The notes below the pieces were generated by a model. The model saw only the letters and a program-made list of their open reading frames with translations, did no database searches and was not told the origin of the DNA. From Toxoplasma gondii ME49 (taxonomy: Eukaryota > Apicomplexa > Conoidasida > Eucoccidiorida > Sarcocystidae), in NCBI RefSeq assembly GCF_000006565.2, contig NC_031479.1, forward strand, positions 1,798,001-1,862,000: a stretch of 64,000 bases of DNA, written 5' to 3'. This document shows positions 34,999-46,470 of this stretch, piece by piece; position 1 is the first letter of the stretch; each line of letters begins with the position of its first letter. Both the position numbers and the translations under genes were made by a program.

Positions 34999-35070
34999 TT
35001 TCTCATGCTGGTGCCGAAGCACTTTCACAGAAGAGACAAAAAGCCACAGAAAAGAGGCGGCCAACACCAC

Positions 35071-36551
35071 CCAAGTGAGAGAAAGAAGCGAGGCGTCAGA
35101 GCCAGACGAACAGTCAAAAAAACGAAGGAAAAAAAAACAAGACGAAAGAAACGTTTCGATGTTCTCATCTGTTTCTTCAGAGACGCCGGAAGTAAACCGA
35201 GTGAACCCTTGTCACCAATCACTCAAAAAAATCTGATAAAAACGCGTAGCGTTGTTCCACTACGTACGCACAGATTCACATAGACAGACCGGTAGAGAAA
35301 TAAAGATAGATAAATGTAGGCATATAAATATAGACAGACAGAGAGGCACAGAGATATAGATCTGCAGACAAAAAGAAATAGGTAGGTAGAAAGACAAATA
35401 TAGATAGAGACACAGACGAAAGGAGACAGACAGAGGTAAAGACAGAGATGGAAAGATGGCCTCACTCCGCACCCATTTCACCTCTTCAAAGAGGCGAAAG
35501 TTCAGCGCCTGAGAGCCAGTTGATAAGGTTCAAAAACTGGGCTGGCAAGAAACGGTCGCCTTGCCTGTGGGCTACGAAAAGAATCGCTTTTTGAGGTCCG
35601 AAAAAAATCCTCTTGCAGACGCAGCCTCTCCCGCCTTGCCGTCGGTCAAGAACAACTTCCCCGGCTCACTTCCCTCTCCCTCTCTTCTGCCCCTCGGAGA
35701 AGAAAAAGAAGAGTTGGATGAAGAGGAGGGTCTTGCGTTGCCCGCTACCGCTTGCTGCAGGCACAGAGGAGACAGCCAATTGACAGAGACAGACAGACGA
35801 CCGATAGACAGACAGACACTCAGATAAAAGAAGCTATAGGTGTAGAGAGACAGGCATAGATAGAGAGAAAGAAATACATGAACGAGGGGATCAGAAGAAA
35901 GAGGCGAGAGTGAGAAGATGGTACAGAGGAAGCGGTGGAGTCACAACGGGCTAGAGAACAAGAAAGAGAAGGGAATACAAACAGGACAAGAGACAGGGAA
36001 GACCAAGACACCGTTCAGTCTAGGGGGTGAGAACGGATTCGATTGCTTGGAGTGAATGTGCTGCACATCCAGGCTTTTTTCGCGCTTCCAGCCTCGCAGC
36101 AAGCAGTTTCGCTTCTGTAGTTGATGAGTGATGCTAGAGAAAAGAGGATAAGACACTTTGACAACGTTCGAGGAAACGAGGCGACCAGCGAAGTCGGTCA
36201 CACCCGAAAAAAGGCGCAGCAAGGAGGAGGCAAAATCGGCCAAAGTGGGGTGAAGGTGAGAGGGAAACGCACCGGAGACCAGGCGAGACAGGATAATAAA
36301 AGGCGAAAGAAAAAAAGGCCTAAATAGTAGATGCGAAGCTCGAATGGATAAATATTTCGTGAATATTTCGAGAGAAAATGCAATGTTCATTATGCTGAAT
36401 TAGAGTTGAAAACGTCAAGTTCAAAAACTAGAAGAAAGAGGCAGAAGGGAGGGCGAGAAAAAGGGATCAGAGAGAAGCAGAAGAGAGAGAACAACAAAGA
36501 AAAGAAAGACAGGAGACTTGCCTTCACAGCGTCTTCGACACTCCGAGTCAC
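35071..36551. other. Upstream flank of SURF1
   Basis: Short purine-rich simple repeats (GATAGA, AGACAGA) fill much of 35290-35900. No gene was supported. The stretch should contain the SURF1 promoter and possibly the 3' end of the small minus-strand gene to its right, whose last exon I could not place. Confidence 0.4.
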
Positions 36552-37181
36552 CTGCGCTTTCAACTCCGCCGCCTTCCTCGAAGAGTGAACGGCGAAATTC
36601 TGGAAAGTGTGATTGTTCTGAGCCGCGAGAGAAAAGCAACAGAGAGAGGTCGCGAGACCAATGGGGAGGGGGGACCGCGAGAAGCCAGAGAACGAAAAAG
36701 AAGAGGAAAACACAGGGAAAGAAACGGAGAAAGAAATGGAGAAAGAAATGGAGAAAGAAACAGCACATTTTGTGCATGTTGGGCGCTTCGGCGATGCAAG
36801 CGTATATACAGCCGGACGCTCGTCCAAATTGCGTGTTTTCTGTCGCGTTGTTCCTGTCGGAAAAGCTTCTAGAATCCCTTTCCATGCCGATATCCTCGTT
36901 GGTTCCCGTTCAGATCAGCTCAACAGGAACTTTCTCCCTCTTCCTCGTTCGGTTCTCTCCCTCTACACACTTCTCTCTGTCTACAACATCTTTCTATCTT
37001 GCTCCTTCGCATTCGCTCGCTCTCGGCTCTTCCTCCAACTTGCGGATGTCCTCTTCTGCCGCCCTTGCCCTTCGACTGCAGACCTGACGCCGTGCAAGTG
37101 ACCCACCACGAGGAAGCTGTAGACGGTGGCAGAGAGTTGCTGCTGCAGGAAGGCGTTGAACAGTCGAAGAAGATGGGCCAT
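36552..37181 (-). CDS. Small protein of unknown function (two exons seen, C terminus not found)
   Basis: Exon 37181-37107 (25 codons, starting MAHLLRLFNAFLQQQL) ends at a GTGGGT donor in phase 0. Exon 36617-36552 (22 codons, starting NNHTFQNFAVHSSRKAAEL) has a strong CTCAG acceptor and a GTGACT donor. A GC-type donor (GCAAGT) at 36521-36516 would instead extend this exon ten codons to 36522. Joined, they give an amphipathic, Leu/Phe-rich N terminus and a basic helix, as in small mitochondrial proteins. That location is a guess. In-frame upstream codons, including a Met at 37193, could extend the N terminus. I do not recognise the family. Confidence 0.4.
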
Positions 37182-39403
37182 CTTTCTGAACATGAAAGAA
37201 GTGAGCTGCGTTGTCGGCCTGCAGAAAAAACAGATGAAAGGTCGTCTCTGTCTGTCCACCCAGCAGGGAGTCTCGTGCTTCAGTCGGCAGCGAGACAGTC
37301 CAGCGCGCGCGCTCGTTCCACTGCCATTTCCAACGTCCCTTCTCCTACGGACTTAACCGCTTCCTCTCTCCCTCTTTCTCCCTTTCTCTCTTCGTCTTCC
37401 TTTCCCCTCCGTCTCGTCTCTCCGTGGATCTCTTTTTCTCTCGTTCTCCGTCGCTCTCTCCCCAAATGTCTCACCCCCCACCCGCCTCTCTCGCAGCAGG
37501 CCTCACGACCTGCCGGCCGCAGTCTCTCTGTGCTCAGGGACTTCCGCTGTCTGGACAGCTCAGAGTCGCGCATCAGGTTTCCTGGGCGACTCGTCCACTT
37601 TAGTTCTCTATCTAAGGTGGAGACACACAAAATGCGTTGCTCTCGGTCCGACGCCGAAGAAGAATGCGTCCTCCAGACGGACGGTCCATACGGCGCAAAA
37701 GGACTCGGGGCTCCGCCGGAGGCGCAGTCTCAAAGGGGGGGACGCCGAGGTTCCCGGAGACAACTGCAAAAGCTCGAGAGAAGATGTTGTCTGCCTACGG
37801 AGAATATGCATGCATGCGCGTTTTGCTGTTCTTCTTCCCGACACCCACTGGAAGTCTGAAACAGTGAGCGAAGACAAAGCTGCTTCTGAGTCGAGTCACC
37901 GGCAACACAGCAGAAGCTCGAGAGGGGAGGTGAGGGGTGTGCATGCGTGAGCTTTTCGATGTGTTCCCCGCGGCATTTCGCATGCCAGAAGAGAAAAAGA
38001 GAGAAGATTTGAAAGGGCGAACAAGCGCTACAGCGAAACATGAAACGCATCTACATCGGATATTGCCTGTCTACTCATGTTCCTCCTAGACTGCGTGGAG
38101 AGGACCATTTTGACACGGTGATTGTCGAGAACGAAGTACCTCGGAAACTGCAGGCACGCAGGTCTTTTTCCTCTTCTGGAACGTCTCCGACAGCCACACC
38201 GCAGAAGCAGAGGAAGAAGACAGAGACGAGAGGCCTCAAGGTGAAGCAGAGCAGCGCGAAGAAACTGGAAGTGTGTAGGGAGCGAATGCACGAAGAACGG
38301 CCGCAGACGTTTCCTTCGAACTCGAGAAACGAAGGAAGACGGAGGAGCAAAGAGAGCGAAAGGCAAGGAAGAAGTCCTCGCGAAAGACGCAGAAAAAGAT
38401 GCACTAGACAGTGAGTGTCGGCGAAACCGAGAACTCCGTAGAAAAGCGTTTTCCTTCTCCTTGCTTGTGGCACCTCTGTGCAGTCGATGAGGCCCAGGAG
38501 ACAGACCCTGAGAGGACGTGAGGATGGCCGCCGAATCGTTTCGAAGAACAGAGGAGAGGGCAGCTGAAGAGAACGCGGCAGCTGGTGCAGGGCACAAGAA
38601 GCGAGGGAATCAAAGGGAGAGAGACGCCCGCCGCAGCCGAGGAAGCCAAGAAAGCCTCCCACGCAGAGGAGAGAAGAGGCAAGACGAAGTCCAGCAGGAA
38701 ATCAACCGAGAGGAAATGGTGAGTTTCTCTGAAAGGAAAGGTTTTCAAAAACAAAAGGTCGAAGCGGCAAAAGAAGTCACCGCTGGTTCGTCGCGCACTC
38801 CAGCATGCCCGCGACCTTCCACTTCCCAGACCGCCAAACGCCACACAGAATCGACGCAAGCGGAATGGACATGTCAACATGTTTTTCTGCTTATCCAGAG
38901 GCCCTCTGGAAATGAAAAAGCAGGCCGAAAAGTTCACGGAAGTTGAAAAGAACGGGGCAAACTCCCGTGCTCGCTCGCGAAAGTCGCGCGACACACGCGC
39001 CGCTGCGGCGGTCGCGGGGGCGTTTTCCCGAGTTCGCAACGGGAAAAGGGTGGCTTGCGAGGCGCGTCTTCTTGAGGCGACGCAGGACGGAGACGCGAGA
39101 AGGAAAGGGAACTTCCAACCGCGGCGAAAAGCAGAAAAAATCAAACTGTTTCCGTGGAGGAAAGCTTCTCGAGGCACGGCGTCGCCCGAAGCAGACCGCG
39201 CGCATGCGCCGAGTCGGGAAAAATCCTTCGATGAGAAACTGAAAACGAGACTTGGGCTGCTGCGCTGGACCGGCGCAGCTTCTCGAGGGTGTCGGGGTTT
39301 GCAGGGAGCTCGTTCGCGAAAAAAGTGGCCCGGAAAAAAACGAGAAAGTCCTGTTTTCCTCGAGACAGTCGCAGGGCACCCGTCTGCTGGAGCAGACCTT
39401 CTC

Positions 39404-39419
39404 GGGTGTACGTACACCC
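39404..39419. other. Perfect 16-bp palindrome containing GGTGTACGTACACC
   Basis: GGGTGTACGTACACCC reads identically on both strands. Its inner 14 bp match the palindrome at 642-655. It lies about 1.2 kb upstream of the SRRM1 start codon. Confidence 0.5.
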
Positions 39420-40341
39420 CACGAGAACGCGGCGACAGAAAGAGTCTTCTCGGCACGGGTCGCGTCGGCAACTCCAGTTTCGTGTGTTTTCTTGTCACTA
39501 CCAACTCAAGCGCCTCTGGAAAAGAGGAGAACAGTCCCTCGGGTTTGCGAGCTTCTTCCTCAACCTCTTCTTCGCCGCGGATCCCTCCTGCGCGCTGGCA
39601 GTCGTGTCTTTTTCCTTTTTCTGCGTTCCTCAAACGGCGCAGCAGTTGACTCCGACACTGCCTCCTCTCTCTTCCTCGCCGCGTCCGCTGCTTTGTCTAT
39701 CTTTTTGCCGCCGTCGGTTTCTCCCAGCTTCGGCGGAAAGAAGCTCCTCGCGAGGAAGTCGAGTCTCGCTCTCCGCCTCCGCCTCGTTTGCTTCGCTGGA
39801 CTGGCGACCGCCTTCCGGTCGATTCGCACGGCCGGTTGCCCGTTCTCGAAACAACGCCGGGGCTTCGCCGAGGGCCAGCCCCCAAGGCTCCCCGTCTGAC
39901 AGGAGAGAGGACAAATCAGGAAGAACAAGACATAACGGCCAGAGAAGCAAACACTGTGGGAGTGAAAGGCCGTTCACGCTGTCGCAGGGGTGACGCATGC
40001 ACCTCTCAAAAAAAAACGCTGCGACCCTGTCGTTTTCTTTGTTTCCCCTCGTGTTCCCTGGGTCGCCTTCCTCTGCGCTTCTTCTCAACGCACCGCGCTC
40101 CCTGCTGCCAGCGTCTCGGCCTCCACAGTAAGAAAGTCTGAGGAGGAAGAAAGCACAGAAAAAAACGGGAGGGAACAACGGCGGAGAAACGCCACAAGCG
40201 CGGACATGTGCAGCTTGGCGCAACATGCGTCGCGATGCAGGTTTCCTTCCTCAGATCAAGAAAGAATCCACCCGCGTTCTACGCTTTATTGTTCTCGGAA
40301 GCAGTGCCACACGAGACGTCGTTCACGTCCCCGCATAGAGG

Positions 40342-40343
<2 letters not shown>

Positions 40344-40391
<48 letters not shown>
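40344..40391. repeat. TA microsatellite upstream of SRRM1
   Basis: An uninterrupted TA run of about 48 bp, followed by interrupted TA-rich sequence to about 40500. Confidence 0.9.
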
Positions 40392-40393
<2 letters not shown>

Positions 40394-40609
40394 CGCGTGT
40401 CGGCCTGCAGAGTACATACGTATATATATATATATACATGTATATATATCTATGCATATGTATATATATGTATATATATTTATACATGTATTCGTGTGTA
40501 TGTGTCTAGTTGGAGACGTGTGAAGAAATCGGCACTTTAAGGTGGTTGTGAGAAACATGGATGTTATTTCCTGTGCGAAATCTCTCTTGCATCTCTCTCT
40601 GATTCTCAG

Positions 40610-40844
40610 ATGTCGGGCGGTCCAGGCTTTTACCGAGGCACCAACCGTGACCAGACTCCGTTCTTCAAAGACAAAGACAAGAAGCTCATCGAGTCTAGAA
40701 AAGTAGGCTCGCCACCCACAAGCTCCATGCATCCACCAATACATGCAAATATATATATATATATATATATATACGTACTTAGCACAAATATGAATGTATT
40801 TGTATACATACGTGTGTATGTGTGTATCGTTACATATACTAAGA

Positions 40845-40884
<40 letters not shown>

Positions 40885-41125
40885 CACACATATTTGTAAC
40901 ATGGTCTACATCTTTTTTTATCCAACGCAGAGGTCTGTGTGTACGTCCTCTGGGGCAGAGGCCTTAGCTCGGAGAGTCGGCAATCTGCTCTGGTCGCAGC
41001 TCTCCGTTTTTTGGTTTCCTCAGTCACTTCCTTCTTTCTCAACTGGACGTGACTTTACGTCGCCACCAGCAAATTTTCCGACGTACCCCTATTTGACAAC
41101 TGTCTCGATACATTACATATATACC

Positions 41126-41165
<40 letters not shown>

Positions 41166-44100
41166 TGTATAGATACTTGAATGTCAGTGCGTTTTTTCCA
41201 GTGGAAGTCTCATTTTCTCTGGGGATCTTCTGTCTCCTCGGTTTTTTCATTTTCTTGTGGGGCGACACAGTGGCCGGCGATCTTCGAGGAGCGCGTGGAC
41301 ATGTCCAGAGTCAACACGGATGTCATGAAGGCATGGGTGTCGAGCAAACTCACTGCTCTCTTAGGTAAATCTTTCTGCAGTCGAACTTAAAAATAAATTC
41401 TCCACGTAGCGCTCCACACACGCAACTGCTCACAGGAACACGCATCTGCATGATACACATATCCATATTTATATCCATTTATATCCATATTTATATCCAT
41501 TTATATCCATATTTATATCCATATTTATATCCATATATATATCCATATATAGATAGATATATAGATAGATAGATAATGTTCTATTACTTCTACGGTGTAG
41601 TAATGTTTGTGTCGACGAATGCTGGAGATATACGAGGAAGCGGGTCGCTGAGGTTACGTACAGCGACGCTTAGGAAGCGGCGGCTTCTTACGACTGCATC
41701 CGTCAGAGTTTCTGCCGTTTTCGTTGTGTACGTCTCCTTGCTCAGCGTCTCTTTCTTCGTACATGCATGTCGGAGTATCTGCCTTCAAGGTTCGTTTCTT
41801 TTTTTTTGCTGGATTCTCTGCAGGATTCGAAGACGATATTGTCAGCTCGTACTGCATGACTCAGCTGTATCCCGAAGAGGCTTTGTCTCATGATGCCGAC
41901 GCTCGTAAGCGTAAAGACTTGCGACCATTGGAAGAAAGCAGGAAGAAGAGGAAGAGAAAGCTTGTCTCCGCGTCCTGTTCTCTGTGGCGCGCCTTGCCTT
42001 TCAGAATTCTTGCTGCTTTCTACTTGCTTTCATGTTGTGACAATCCAGATCTCGTCTCTCAAATGTGTTGTGTCTCTGTCATCTCCGTCGTTGTCTCCCC
42101 GTTTCTCTCCGTTTGTTGTTCTCTTTTCCATCCCTCCCTCTTACCACTGTTCTCTCTCCATTTCACTCTTCTCTCTCTCCATGTTCTTTCTCGATTTCAG
42201 TCTCTCACTTCCGTTGCCTCTCTCTTCTACTCTCCTGGTCTCGTTTTCTTTCTCTGTTTCTGCATTTCCCTCTAACTTTATCTCCCGTCTCTTCTCCCTT
42301 TTGTCTCCCTTCCTGCTTCATTTCTTCTTTTTTCTCTCTGTCTCTTCTCGTTCTCTTTCATCTTCACTCTGCTCCCCTTCTTTGGTTGCTGTCTGTTGCC
42401 TTCCGGTTGGCCGCAGTTTTCTCCGAGGTGAAGGCATGTGGACAGCTGTTCCCTCTGTTTTTTATTTTCCGTTGTTTCTTTTTTCATCCTTTCTTCTCGT
42501 TCTTCGAAGGCCAAAACTATCTGTGCCCGAAGCAGCTCGTCATTTCAATGACAGGCTTCATTGGCAAGAATGCGCTTCAGTTCGTCAAGGAGCTCTGGGA
42601 GCTTCTCCTCGCGGCGCAGGTAAAGTCTCAAATACGGGCCCGAAAAAAACTATACAAAACTTTCCTATAAAATTGCCTGAATTCGCTGCGCAATCGAACG
42701 CGTATTTATACATATTGTTTCTATTCATATATATATATATATATATATATATGTACGTGGTTATGTTCATTTGTGTATGTACGGACACGAAGGATGACGT
42801 TATTTTTGTGGTTCCTCTGTTCTGTCTTTTCGTGCAGAAAGAGAAGAACGGGATTCCGCCGGCCTTTCTGGAGAACAAGAAGTTGGAAATGGAGAGGAAA
42901 CGAGAAGAGGTACCCCCGTATTTTCTTCATGTTTTTCTTGCCTTGAGTTTCCGCTTCATCCTTATCGTCTTTTTCGTGTTTCCTCTCCCTTCTTTGTCTG
43001 TCAATCCTTCTGTCGCTTCTGTACTGCGTTGGATCTGCTGTTTGCTTATTGTCACATTTCTTTCTGTCTTAGTGCCGTATTTCTTCCTTTCTCACTGTTA
43101 TCTTGCGCATCGCTTCGTTTTCATGTTTATGCCCCTCTCCCCCTTTTTTCTCTCTCTTCGACGCAAGTCTGTGCCTCCCCCTGCAGGAGTTTTCTTTTTT
43201 TCTTGGATATTTCTCTTGATCTTACGCGGATTCTTCGCGTCTTCGGCTGCCCAGTGTTTTGTGCGTGTGTCTGGCTGTTCGTGCATGCAGGCTGCGAAGA
43301 TCAACGAAGAGTTGATTCGGAGACACGAGCAAATGATGAAGGACGAATTCAATCGCCAGGTTAAAGACATCGCCACTGGACACGCGCAATCCCAGCCCCC
43401 TACAGTTCTTGCCGCAGGTGCGCTGCCCGAATCAAATAGAGTCTTCTTCTCCAAAACAAACTTCTCGTAAAGCATCCCGTGGTCCTTCGTCGCTGTCCAA
43501 AAGGCGCCTTCTCCTCTCTGCTCATTCTCCGTCCAGATTCCGACTTGGCTCTGAAGATCTGTAGGACGGGGACCTCTCGTGTGTAGATGCATTTCCATTT
43601 GCCTGACTCTGTTTATCTGTGTCTGCATAGATTCAGGAATGCACAGATACAGAGATATACCGTGTCCATCGACGCAGCCATCTATATCCATATCTACATG
43701 TACGTATGTATATGTATATGGATGTAGATGTGTGCATGCATATGCACGTATATATAGGTCTCTCTCCATGTGTATACATGCGCAAGAGTGTGTTCTGTTT
43801 TTCGGAGGGACGCGTCTGCGGTTCATGCATTTCTTCCGCTTCCCGGATATAGCTTCAGACGCGCGTATGTCTCTCCGGAAAGGTAGGCGTTTTTCTGCCT
43901 CATCGCGTGCAAGAGATGTTTTTTTTGTTTCAGCTGCGGCGAGCGCCGACTCTGCTGGCTTTTCGAGCGCGGGAGGCCGCATGCGAGGTTGGGACGCTGC
44001 CGGCGGAGTCGAGCCGGTCATTACGGTCCCTCAAGGCTTCCACGACGCGGAGGACAACGACGAGCCTGTGCGGCGCCGTGCCCGTAAGCAGAGAGTGGCG

Positions 44101-44995
44101 AGCAGCAGCAGGCTGCGGCGCAGACGCCGTCCTTTTCCTCGCAGCTTCTGGAGGGCGACAGGCAAAACAGTGTTGCGTTGTTTCGGGAGGAGAGAGCGTC
44201 TCTGTGTCGGGGAGTCTTATGAGGCAGCGAAAGAATTTCCTCGTTTTTTCTGCAGCTTCCTCGTCGAGAAGTGGAAGCGAGGCCTCGGAGTACGGCCGGC
44301 GCCGCGGGCACAGAGACCGTCGCTTCAGGGAGCACCGAAGGCGAGACCGAAGCTCGAGTCGGAGCCGGAGTCGGTCACCTTCGAGTCCAGGGGACCGCGA
44401 ACGCAGCCGAAGCAGAGGTGAGACATTACTCTCTCTGCGGAGACTCCTGGAGTGTTTCCGAAGTCTACAGGAGAGCGGGTGAAGGTGGGGAAAACGGCAC
44501 CTGATTAATAGCGTCTCGTAGACGCGAGATGTGTGGATATGTCGGGCGAGATTTCAGAGCAAGCATCGATTGTTGGAGCGGCTAGTACAGTGGGATAGGA
44601 CACACGCAGTTCCCATGAGGAGGCTGTCTTTGTCATTATTTGTATTTTCTGCGAGAACTTAAAACAGAATAAATCGGGTCTCTGTTCTTGCTAGACACCC
44701 GTTGACAGGCCGCCGTAAGCTGGAAGTATTGGACTGAAATCTTCTCTTATTAGCGTTTGCTTGAAATTGTTAGAGCTCTTCGTTGAGCATGTAAGCCGGA
44801 TGTAAGCACAGAACTAAGTCGGTGAGCCGGGTCTCCATGAGACTGCCAACTTCTGTCTGTGTCTTGTGACTGGCGTCGCATGCCCTCGCAATTTCCAGCA
44901 AACTTGCTCGGGTTGTGTTTCCGGCAATGTGAGCAGGGCGCGACCGTGATCGCGAGAGGAGAAGCAGACGCTCTCGATCTAGGGAACGACGATAG
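40610..44995 (+). CDS. SRRM1: SRRM1 (SRm160)-like splicing coactivator with PWI domain
   Basis: Nuclear pre-mRNA splicing coactivator. Exons 40610-40702, 41271-41364, 41824-41904, 42510-42619, 42838-42909, 43291-43417, 43934-44083, 44256-44417 and 44937-44995 all join in phase and give 315 residues. The start [15 protein letters not shown] parallels the human MDAGFFRGTSAEQ. The PWI domain spans about residues 27-130: [39 protein letters not shown] and [22 protein letters not shown] follows, as in human. Exons 8-9 encode an Arg/Ser tail ([14 protein letters not shown] and [18 protein letters not shown] before the stop). The RS region is far shorter than in human SRRM1 (about 900 residues). The ATG sits right after a CTCAG acceptor, so a 5' UTR intron is likely. 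The last exon was chosen because its frame continues the RS repeats. Confidence 0.93.
40748..40880. repeat. TA microsatellites in SRRM1 intron 1
   Basis: Two TA runs (about 40748-40773 and 40849-40880) lie between SRRM1 exons 1 and 2. Confidence 0.9.
41110..41170. repeat. TA microsatellite in SRRM1 intron 1
   Basis: TA runs about 100 bp before the exon 2 acceptor. Confidence 0.9.
41457..41575. repeat. Higher-order AT-rich repeat in SRRM1 intron 2
   Basis: ATATCCATTT and ATATCCATATTT units alternate about eight times, then give way to ATAGATAG. This is unlike the plain TA runs of the neighbouring introns. Confidence 0.9.
42726..42753. repeat. TA microsatellite in SRRM1 intron 4
   Basis: A TA run between SRRM1 exons 4 and 5. 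Confidence 0.9.
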
Positions 44996-46470
44996 AGAGG
45001 AGCTGGAGAAAGGGAAGCTGCGCGAGGCATCCCTCTTTGACGGGCAGGCGAAGACGTTTGAGAAAGAAAAATGGGGTGTTGTGGTATGCTAGGTGTTTGG
45101 AGGCAGCGGCAGCCCAGCGGTCGAGAAACATGTGGAAGGGTTTCCCTCCGTTCGTGGGAAAAGGAGTTCGAACACATGGAACTTAGGGAAAAATTGTCGA
45201 ATGGGGAGCAGTATGCCTCCTGCGCGGATGCGCTTGGTCAATGAACACTTTGTATTTCTGGCGTATCTTTGCATGTCATTTGCTAGACGAATTCGTGGTT
45301 CATGCGCCCTTGTGAGTGGAACGCTTGGTCTTTGAAGGCATTTCATCTGATATCCTCTGAGCTGAAAACTGAGAACGATGCGCAAGATTGGGATGATCAA
45401 CGCAACAGTCACGAGAAGACAGAAGGGTACAAACTGTCAGGCAGAATTCAGCAAGGTTCTCGTAGTTGTTCTTTTATATCGACACTCCCACTCGTGGAAA
45501 CGACACAACTAGCTTTGTCTAGACGTCCAAGCGGACCCAACAATCGAAAACGGGTGGCACAAGTTTCTTGGCGGTGCCATCTTCTTTTTGTAGATGTGAC
45601 TTTACAGTGAGAATGACAACTCAGGCGCACTTCCGGCATTCCGTTTTGCCGGAGGCCCGGGCACCAGCATTAATGCGTGCAGTAAAACCAAATCTGATTT
45701 GTTTAATCCGCGAAGGACGGCCCCTGGGGGGACATCCGAAGGAAACTTAGCAGCGCGGGTAGGTCCGGTATAGGCCGACCAATAGTGGCCCTCCAACTGA
45801 TGGGGGCAGAAATGCGCCGTTTGTGTAACAAACATATGGGCTTAATCTACGCCAGCGCAGGATCGTCCAGTTGTGAAAAAATGAAGCGCTGCAAGCTCAC
45901 GACGTCGACTGCCAGAGTTCTTGCGGAGTTCACTGTCTGTCCAGGGCGCTAAATATAGTTGATTACGTGCGCACGCATCGCTTACACTTGCGGAAGCTGC
46001 GAATTCCGCAACACAACTAGATGCAGCAGCTTTCCTGAGCCGATGATGGATGACCACGAGACAGCGAACCAACAGGATAGATTTGCTCCGAGCACAGTGA
46101 ACGACATAAGCACAACTGTCGTTCCCCATGAATGAGCACGCAGAAACTCAAACACAACTTTTTCAAGGGCTGACATATCTTTTTGTGAACAGCCACGAAC
46201 ACGTTAAGCACGTTGCCATCTGACTCCTAACTATGCAGCTAACGCGGTGATATTTGTGAGCGCCACATCACTACCGCACCAAAATGGATACGGTGTGATG
46301 AACCAAGTTTCAAAAAAGTGGTGATGAAGGACCACAAGGCATGGCGGTACACAGGTTTACACACGAAGTGTCTGTACACTCGCAACGCGAGCTTGCGTGT
46401 TAGTGAGCCTCTCTCAGATGTATGTTCCGGATGGTTGTCTTTACAACACTTTCCGTCTGAACAGCGAAAC
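44996..46470. other. Intergenic region after SRRM1
   Basis: No supported gene and no microsatellite. It should contain the SRRM1 3' UTR and the promoter of the secreted protein gene at 46471. Confidence 0.5.

Larger units (their letters stand above)
37182..40609. other. Unresolved 3.4-kb zone between divergent genes
   Basis: Many overlapping open frames exist on both strands, for example minus 39633-38404 and plus 38879-39649. None has a recognised motif and no phase-consistent exon chain was found. A minus-strand segment around 39880-39630, with GGKKIDKAADAARKREEAV, looks the most protein-like. It also contains the second GTAC-centred palindrome (39404-39419) and, at its right end, a TA run and the probable 5' UTR of SRRM1. 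Confidence 0.35.

Noticed and set aside
33458..35236. 592-codon plus-strand open frame
   Set aside because: It is the antisense shadow of SURF1, which is firmly identified on the minus strand.
38404..39633. 409-codon minus-strand frame
   Set aside because: It overlaps equally long plus-strand frames. There is no motif, no splice chain and biased composition, so it was left as unresolved rather than called a gene.
40344..41575. AT-rich arrays considered as a CRISPR-like or centromeric array
   Set aside because: Units are simple dinucleotide or decanucleotide repeats within SRRM1 introns and upstream sequence, with no spacer structure. CRISPR is not expected in a eukaryotic nuclear genome.
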